A DNA stretch of 64,000 bases from JBBQNJ01 sp038329845 (GTDB lineage Bacteria > Planctomycetota > Phycisphaerae > Tepidisphaerales > Tepidisphaeraceae): NCBI GenBank assembly GCA_038329845.1, contig JBBQNJ010000005.1, positions 22,617-86,616 on the forward strand, written 5' to 3'. Below, piece by piece: positions 58,881-64,000 of this stretch. The notes beneath the pieces were generated by a model. It ran no database searches. It was given only the letters and a program-made list of their open reading frames with translations, and was not told the DNA's origin. Positions within the stretch are counted from its first letter, which is position 1. The number at the start of each line of letters is the position of its first letter. A program made the translations under genes and the position numbers.

Positions 58881-60149
58881 ATGTCCGATACCCGTGTTCC
58901 TCGACAGTTGCATCATCTGGCCATCGCCACCGTGGCGGCGGCGTTCCCGCTGATCTTCATGGGCGGGCTGGTCACCACCAAGGGTGCCGGGCTGGCCGTG
59001 CCGGATTGGCCCAATACTTATGGCTACAACATGTTCCTGTTTCCGCCCAGCAAATGGGTAGGCGGGGTCTTTTACGAGCATGTGCATCGCTTGCTCGGGA
59101 TGCTGGTGGGATTTCTGGCGGTGCTGATGACGCTTGCCGCGTTTGCGCCGGCCCGGAATCCGGGGACGCGGCGGTGGATCGGCGTGGGCGCGGTCGCGTC
59201 GATCTTCGGGACCATCGCCATGAGCGCGATGCTGCTGGCGCTGCCGTCGCGCGAGCAGGTGAGCGGCATCCAGGCGCGGGTAATCGCCGAACTGTCTCAT
59301 GCCACCGTCGGGGTCGGATCGCTGGCGCTGATTCTCGCCGGGGCGTATTACTGCCGCGATCGCCAGGCGCGCCGATGGGTGCGCTGGCTGACGGTGGGGG
59401 TGCTGGTCGGTGTGATCATCCAAGGCGTGCTGGGCGGGCTGCGCGTCACCGAGACCAATACCGAACTGGCGATCATTCACGGGATTTTCGCCCAGGCTTT
59501 TTTATGTCTCACCGCCAGCGTGGCGGTGGTCACGTCGCGGCACTGGCTCGCCGCGTCCGTCTTGCCCGCCGACCCGGGCGCGCGAAGAATCGCGACGGTC
59601 GCCGCGGTGAGCCTGGGGCTGTTATTTGCGCAACTGATCGTCGGCGCGCTGATGCGACATTACCAGGCGGGGCTGGCGATTCCCGATCTGCCGCTGGCCT
59701 ATGGTCGGGTGTTGCCGCCGACCGATGCGTCGGGATTGTCCGCGATCAATGACTATCGAGCCCAGACCCTCGGACGCGGCCCGGTGACGTTGGGACAGAT
59801 TTGGCTTCACTTTGGGCATCGGCTGGGCGCGATCGTGGTGAGCGTGGCGTTGCTGACGCTGATCGTTTCGGTGCTTCGACGCTCGCAACTGCGCGGTCTG
59901 GCGACGCTGGCATGGCTGCTGGGCGTGATGCTTGTGATGCAATTGACTCTCGGCGTGTTCGTCGTGTTGAAGCAGAAGCCGGCCGATGTCACCAGCGGCC
60001 ATGTGGCGGTGGGGGCGCTAATCCTGCTGATCACCTTCGTCTTGGCGATGCGGGCGGCGCGACTGGGGTGTCGCCAGCGATCCAGCGCCGCGGCGCCGCA
60101 GCCGTCGGCGCGAGCCGGTTATTCGATGCCCCGGGCGGCGACGGCGTGA
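58881..60149 (+). CDS. ctaA: Heme A synthase (COX15/CtaA)
   Basis: A 422-residue inner-membrane protein with about eight helices. The His ligands are in typical places: FYEHVHRLLGM, ELSHATVGVG, IIHGIFAQAFL, WLHFGHRLGAIV and VTSGHVAVGAL. The GGLVTTKGAGLAVPDWP loop near the N terminus is the family signature, and a second such loop (YQAGLAIPDLPLAYG) starts the second half. It oxidises heme O to heme A for the aa3-type cytochrome oxidase. cyoE follows 39 bases later, so both steps of heme A synthesis are encoded together. No oxidase subunits are in the window. Confidence 0.95.
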   Translation: MSDTRVPRQLHHLAIATVAAAFPLIFMGGLVTTKGAGLAVPDWPNTYGYNMFLFPPSKWVGGVFYEHVHRLLGMLVGFLAVLMTLAAFAPARNPGTRRWIGVGAVASIFGTIAMSAMLLALPSREQVSGIQARVIAELSHATVGVGSLALILAGAYYCRDRQARRWVRWLTVGVLVGVIIQGVLGGLRVTETNTELAIIHGIFAQAFLCLTASVAVVTSRHWLAASVLPADPGARRIATVAAVSLGLLFAQLIVGALMRHYQAGLAIPDLPLAYGRVLPPTDASGLSAINDYRAQTLGRGPVTLGQIWLHFGHRLGAIVVSVALLTLIVSVLRRSQLRGLATLAWLLGVMLVMQLTLGVFVVLKQKPADVTSGHVAVGALILLITFVLAMRAARLGCRQRSSAAAPQPSARAGYSMPRAATA

Positions 60150-60188
60150 TCGTCGCTGGCCGGTGAAGATTGCCTGTAGGAAAGCAAT

Positions 60189-61157
60189 ATGTCTGTGCGA
60201 CCCGTTGCCGAAATCGAGTGTTCCGCCGTGGCGATCGCATTGGACCCTGCCGCGTCGCGCAGCGCGGAGCTGGATCGACGCCACCCATCGCGCTGGCAGG
60301 ATTACTATGAACTGACCAAGCCGCGGATGAATTTCCTGGTGTTGGTCACGGCCATGGTCGGATTTTACATGGCGTCGCGTCCGGGGCTGGTCCCCGGCGG
60401 CGGGCTTGATTGGGTGTTGCTCCTTCACGCGCTGATCGGGACGGCCCTCACCGCCGGCAGCAGCGGGGTGATCAATCAGTTCATCGAGCGCGGTTACGAT
60501 GCCTTGATGCCGCGGACGGCCAATCGTCCGCTCGCCGCCGGACGGCTTTCGCTGCTCGAGGCGGCGGTCTTCGGCGGTGTGCTGGGCGTGGCGGGGATCG
60601 CCTGGCTCTATTGGTGGGTAAATCCGCTGACCGCGCTGCTCGGAGCGATCACCTATATGACGTACATCCTGGTCTACACCCCGATGAAGCGATGGAGTAC
60701 GCTCTGCACGGTCGTGGGCGCGATTCCCGGGGCGTTGCCGCCGGTGATGGGGTTCGCCGCCGCGAGCAACCAGGTGAGCCTCGAGGCGATGGTGGTCTTC
60801 GCCATCCTGTTTTTCTGGCAGATGCCGCATTTTCTCGCCATCGCCATCCTCTACCGCGACGACTACCGGGCGGGGGGATTCCAGATGTTGCCGTGCGTCG
60901 AGGAAGGACTGCAAATGACCAGCCGCCAGATCATCGTCTATTCGCTGGCCTTGCTGACCGTTTCGTTGCTGCCGACGGCACTGCGGATGACCGGCGCTGC
61001 GTACTTCGCCGCCGCCGTCGTGCTGGGGATCGCGTTTTTAAGCTTTGGCGTGGCGTGCGCCACGACTCGAACCCGGTCCGACGCCCGAAAGCTCTTTTTC
61101 GCGTCGATCCTCTACCTGCCGATCCTGCTGGGGATGATGATGGCCGATCGAATGTAG
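60189..61157 (+). CDS. cyoE: Protoheme IX farnesyltransferase (heme O synthase)
   Basis: A 322-residue UbiA-type membrane prenyltransferase. The first Asp-rich motif is in GVINQFIERGYDALMPRTANRPLAAGRLS (N-x3-D-x3-D type); the second is in YRDDYRAGGFQMLP. YELTKPRMNFLVLVTAMVGF at the N terminus and WQMPHFLAIAILYR are further signatures. It adds farnesyl to heme B. It lies between ctaA and an ABC ATPase gene on the same strand, as in many oxidase assembly clusters. Confidence 0.95.
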   Translation: MSVRPVAEIECSAVAIALDPAASRSAELDRRHPSRWQDYYELTKPRMNFLVLVTAMVGFYMASRPGLVPGGGLDWVLLLHALIGTALTAGSSGVINQFIERGYDALMPRTANRPLAAGRLSLLEAAVFGGVLGVAGIAWLYWWVNPLTALLGAITYMTYILVYTPMKRWSTLCTVVGAIPGALPPVMGFAAASNQVSLEAMVVFAILFFWQMPHFLAIAILYRDDYRAGGFQMLPCVEEGLQMTSRQIIVYSLALLTVSLLPTALRMTGAAYFAAAVVLGIAFLSFGVACATTRTRSDARKLFFASILYLPILLGMMMADRM

Positions 61158-61194
61158 TCCCGCGGCGTGTCGCCGGTCACTTTCTGCGAGTTTC

Positions 61195-62169
61195 ATGGCA
61201 ATAGTCGAGATTTCTCACCTGTCTCACGTGTACGATCGCCAGCGGGCGCTGGATGATGTGTCGCTGTCGGTCGAGCCGGGAGCCGTCCAGGGGTTTCTTG
61301 GTCCCAACGGAAGCGGCAAGACCACGTTGTTCCGAATCCTCTCGACGCTGATTTCGCCGCAGCCGCCGGGCGAGGTGAAGATTCTCGAGATGGATCTGGG
61401 CACCGAGCAACGGCGCGTCCGCCTGTCGCTGGGCGTTGTGTTTCAATCGCCCAGTCTCGACCGCCAGCTCACGGCCCGGGAGAACCTTCGCCAACAGGGG
61501 CATCTCTATGGCCTGGGCGGCGCCGACCTGGAATCGCGGATCGATCTGTTGCTCGAGCGGGTGGGTCTGCGCGATCGTCAGCGCGAGTACGTCGGGGCAT
61601 TTTCCGGCGGGATGCGCCGCCGAGTCGAACTGGCCAAAGGGCTGCTGAATCGTCCGCGCGTGTTGCTGCTCGATGAGCCTAGCACCGGCCTGGACCCGAC
61701 AGCGCGGATCGACTTGTGGCGATACCTGCGCGACATCCGTGACCACGACGGGGTGACGATCCTGGTCACCACCCACCTGATGGACGAGGCCGAGCATTGC
61801 TCGCGACTGGCGATCCTCGATCGCGGCAAATTGCTGGCCAACGACACGCCGGCGGCATTGAAGGATCGCATCGGCGGGGATGTGATCGCCTTGACGACCG
61901 CGCGGCCGGACGAACTGCGCGAGCAGTTGCGGGCGCGGTTCAGCATCGAGGCCGAGCCGATCGAGCATCAGCGCGGATTGCGATTCGAGCGCCCTCGTGG
62001 GCACGAGTTTATTCCGCAACTGATCGAAGCGTTCCCCGGGCTGATCGACTCGGTCTCGGTGGGCAAACCGACGCTTGAGGACGTGTTCATCCAAGTCACC
62101 GGGCATGGCCTGGACGGCGAAATCGCCGGCGCGGGCGCGGACACCCCCGTGACTGTGCGAGCTTCGTAG
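61195..62169 (+). CDS. ABC transporter ATP-binding protein, DrrA/ABC-2 type
   Basis: A 324-residue ATPase: Walker A LGPNGSGKTTLF, Q-loop VVFQSPS, signature FSGGMRRRVELAKGLL, Walker B VLLLDEPSTGLDP and the switch in VTTHLMDEAEH. The C-terminal ~85 residues form the extra domain of the DrrA/NatA-type exporters. The matching ABC-2 permease is expected downstream but is absent. In some planctomycetes and other bacteria such an ATPase and permease follow cyoE in cytochrome oxidase clusters, so it may work with a permease encoded elsewhere. The gap to cyoE is 37 bases. Confidence 0.88.
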   Translation: MAIVEISHLSHVYDRQRALDDVSLSVEPGAVQGFLGPNGSGKTTLFRILSTLISPQPPGEVKILEMDLGTEQRRVRLSLGVVFQSPSLDRQLTARENLRQQGHLYGLGGADLESRIDLLLERVGLRDRQREYVGAFSGGMRRRVELAKGLLNRPRVLLLDEPSTGLDPTARIDLWRYLRDIRDHDGVTILVTTHLMDEAEHCSRLAILDRGKLLANDTPAALKDRIGGDVIALTTARPDELREQLRARFSIEAEPIEHQRGLRFERPRGHEFIPQLIEAFPGLIDSVSVGKPTLEDVFIQVTGHGLDGEIAGAGADTPVTVRAS

Positions 62170-62227
62170 GGGCGGGTTTAGCCGCCCGTGACTGACGGCG
62201 TGTTCGGGCGGCTGAAGCCGCCCCTAC
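62166..62227. repeat. Palindrome of the GTAGGGGCGG / CCGCCCCTAC type
   Basis: GTAGGGGCGG-GTTTAGCCGCCCG on the left and CGGGCGGCTGAAGCCGCCCCTAC on the right form a nested inverted repeat starting in the stop codon of the ABC ATPase gene. It could act as a terminator hairpin, though no T-run follows. Similar GGGGCGG/GCCGCCC palindromes are common in genomes of this type in my recollection. Confidence 0.75.
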
Positions 62228-62258
62228 TGCGGTTTTCATGTGGAGAGAATCGAACGTG

Positions 62259-63653
62259 ATGCAAATGACCCTACTCGGCGCCGCCGGCGGCGACGTCACC
62301 GGATCGGCATATCTTCTCGAGGCTCCCCGTGCCCGGGTGCTGGTCGATTTTGGATTGTTCCAGGGGCGGCAATTCACCGAGAACCGCAACAAGGTTCCCC
62401 GCGCGCTCAAGCCGGGAAAGCTCGACGCGGTGCTGCTGACTCACGCTCATCTCGATCATGTCGGGCGGCTGCCGCTGTTGATCAAGCAGGGGTTTGGGGC
62501 TCCTATTTATGCCACGCCCGCGACGATTGACTTAGCCGAGCTGATCCTGCGCGATGCGGCGAAAATCCAGGCCAATGACGCCGAGCGGATCAACCGCAAG
62601 CGCGAGCGGGCCGGTCAGCAGCCGATCGAGCCGCTGTTTCGGATCGAGGATGTCGAGCGGCTTCTCAAGCTGTTCAAGCCCGTGCCGTACGAGCAGCCGG
62701 TGGCGATCGCGGCGGGGATCACCGCCCGCTGGATCGAGGCGGGGCACATGCTCGGGTCGGCGAGCATCGAACTGACCGCGCAAGATGCCGATCGGTCGCG
62801 GACGGTGGTGTTTTCCGGGGATATCGGCCCGCGGGCCGCGCCGATCCTCCGCGATCCATCGGTCTTCACCCGGGCCGACTTGGTCATCATGGAATCGACC
62901 TACGGTGACCGCGATCACAAGCCGCTGGACCAGACGCTCGAGGAGTTCCATCGCATCATCCTCCAGGCCGTCGCCCACAAGGGGAAAATCCTCGTCCCCA
63001 CCTTCGCCATCGGGCGGGCCCAGCAGATGCAGTATCACCTGGCGCAAATGTTCCACCAGAAGCTGGCGCCGCCGTTCCCGATCTATCTCGACAGCCCGAT
63101 GGCCATCGAGGCCAACTCGATCTACCTGCGGCACGAGGAACTGCTCGACGAAGAAGCGCTGGCGATGTTGCGCAGCGGCGACCTGCTGCGCGATCTGGCG
63201 AGCCTGCATCTGTCGCAGACGGCCGATGATTCCAAGGCGCTGAACTATCTCTCCGGACCGTGCCTGATCCTCGCCGGTGCCGGGATGTGCAACGCCGGGA
63301 GAATCCTGCACCATCTCAAGCAGAATCTCTGGAAGCCGCAGACGGCCGTATTGATCGTGGGGTATCAGGCCCCGGGATCCCTGGGGCGGCTGCTGATCGA
63401 AGGGCGCAAGCAGGTGAGCATTTACGGCGAGAAAATCGCCGTCGAGGCGAGCATCCACACGCTGGGGGGATTCAGCGCCCATGCCGGGCAGACCGATCTG
63501 CTGGCGTGGCTGAAATCGCTGGTGCCCGTTCGACCTCGGGTAATTTTGACTCACGGCGAAGATCGCGGTCGAAAACCTCTGGCCCGATTGATCCGCGACC
63601 GATTCGGCCTCGACGCCGAGCTGAGCTTCCGCGACCAGATCGTGAATATCTGA
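62259..63653 (+). CDS. Beta-CASP metallo-beta-lactamase fold RNA nuclease
   Basis: A 464-residue protein. The metallo-beta-lactamase part has THAHLDHVGRLP (zinc ligands), GHMLGSASIEL and VVFSGDIGPR. The beta-CASP part (about 210-390) has MESTYGDRDH, VPTFAIGRAQQMQYHLAQM and SGPCLILAGAGMCNAGRILHHL, with GGFSAHAGQTDLLAWL and ILTHGEDRGRKPLARLIRD after it. This is the CPSF73/Ysh1-like bacterial RNase group, which cuts RNA. No KH domain is present. The start is uncertain among ATGs at 62238, 62259 and 62265; I take 62259. Confidence 0.9.
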   Translation: MQMTLLGAAGGDVTGSAYLLEAPRARVLVDFGLFQGRQFTENRNKVPRALKPGKLDAVLLTHAHLDHVGRLPLLIKQGFGAPIYATPATIDLAELILRDAAKIQANDAERINRKRERAGQQPIEPLFRIEDVERLLKLFKPVPYEQPVAIAAGITARWIEAGHMLGSASIELTAQDADRSRTVVFSGDIGPRAAPILRDPSVFTRADLVIMESTYGDRDHKPLDQTLEEFHRIILQAVAHKGKILVPTFAIGRAQQMQYHLAQMFHQKLAPPFPIYLDSPMAIEANSIYLRHEELLDEEALAMLRSGDLLRDLASLHLSQTADDSKALNYLSGPCLILAGAGMCNAGRILHHLKQNLWKPQTAVLIVGYQAPGSLGRLLIEGRKQVSIYGEKIAVEASIHTLGGFSAHAGQTDLLAWLKSLVPVRPRVILTHGEDRGRKPLARLIRDRFGLDAELSFRDQIVNI

Positions 63654-64000
63654 CGCGATGTTCGTTCGCCGCGGCCCCGGCGAGAAACGGGTTGCCGATG
63701 GATCTCAAATTTCAGATTTTAAATCCGGTTCTTGAGGCGACAACGCCGCTCGGAGTTCGGAAGTTTGGGTAAGTCCACAGGCCCAAGCTGAATATCCCCC
63801 TTCGCCGGTCGAGTCGCGCAGAGCGGGTGGATCTGCGGGTTGGGGCGAGGGGTCTAACTCAATACCTTGGCGATTCGATCGCCTTTGTGCCGCCGGTGTG
63901 CGAACCGGCGGTGATTTACACGTCACCGCCGGTGTGGACACCCGCGGCACATCAACCCAGGCCATCGTACTAGGGTCCATTCTCGCATGAACCAACTTTT
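63654..64000. repeat. Right-edge gap with repeat copies
   Basis: No gene is supportable. The complement of 63851-63901 matches 37911-37960 (including CACCGGCGGCACAA and CGCCAAGG-ATTGAG, with several mismatches). Next to it is a palindrome of the type CACCGGCGGTGA / TCACCGCCGGTG (63904-63935). The preceding 63700-63730 has a GATCTCAAATTTCAGATTTT stretch of the AAATCTCAAATC kind also seen near 49430. Confidence 0.6.

Noticed and set aside
63705..63995. Minus-strand frame at the right edge that shares the peptide RTPAAQRRSNRQGIELDP with a frame near 37900
   Set aside because: The shared peptide is a translation of a dispersed DNA palindrome; neither place has a start signal or a protein-like remainder.
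1..64000. tRNA and rRNA genes
   Set aside because: I looked for the T-loop GGTTCRA pattern with matching acceptor stems and for rRNA landmarks and found none that hold; matches such as GACTCGAACCC near 61065 are inside genes.

Overview
The window is GC-rich DNA from a bacterium with an outer membrane. I read it as a Planctomycetota chromosome, probably from the Phycisphaerae side. The reasons are the unusual GyrA, the lone nuoB, secreted proteins with a VPLPA/PEP-CTERM-like tail, many sugar phosphate isomerase/epimerase and FAD-oxidoreductase genes, small conserved planctomycete-type hypotheticals, and intergenic spaces packed with short palindromic repeats. This placement is inference; no rRNA or tRNA gene is present to confirm it.

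Region by region. 1-9.4 kb: the end of a short-chain dehydrogenase gene, a LolA-like protein coupled to a secreted nucleoside hydrolase, ftsY, a sugar isomerase, a secreted protein, pterin carbinolamine dehydratase, and an FAD oxidoreductase/sialidase pair. Two 102-bp inverted-repeat mobile elements lie here, one of them exactly in a start codon. 9.5-11.7 kb: a graveyard of IS110 and IS3 fragments. 11.8-15.6 kb: a two-gene signalling operon (hybrid histidine kinase and receiver-PP2C phosphatase). 16.0-20.6 kb: an accessory block on the minus strand with a primase-polymerase, a sigma-like factor, two small proteins and a ~593-residue protein I do not recognise. 20.7-29.6 kb: SRP RNA, a frameshifted nucleotidyltransferase, gyrA with a slipped minisatellite at its end, tsaB carrying a palindrome inside the gene, an STN-domain protein, a small membrane protein and a beta-barrel protein.

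29.8-37.6 kb: an envelope region with lipoprotein-gluQRS-lpxK as one operon, an ABC ATPase, and a divergent pair of LptF/LptG permeases. 38-49 kb: a phosphatase, an exosortase-type surface protein, leuD, nfo, an LPS glycosyltransferase/LPS kinase pair, an amidohydrolase, a methyltransferase, an aminotransferase and a SurA-like foldase. 49.5-58.5 kb: a GH10-like protein without catalytic glutamates, nuoB, rseP with dxr, a zinc-ribbon protein, a kinase-like protein, a CbiX-type chelatase and another sugar isomerase. 58.9-63.7 kb: heme A synthase, heme O synthase, an ABC ATPase and a beta-CASP RNA nuclease.

Taken together, lpxK, the LptF/LptG pair, the glycosyltransferase, the LPS kinase, the foldase and the beta-barrel protein describe assembly of an LPS-bearing outer membrane; ctaA and cyoE make heme A for an aa3-type oxidase. 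The most unusual parts are the repeat and mobile DNA: the 102-bp elements, at least four dispersed palindromic families, and the primase/sigma/unknown block.
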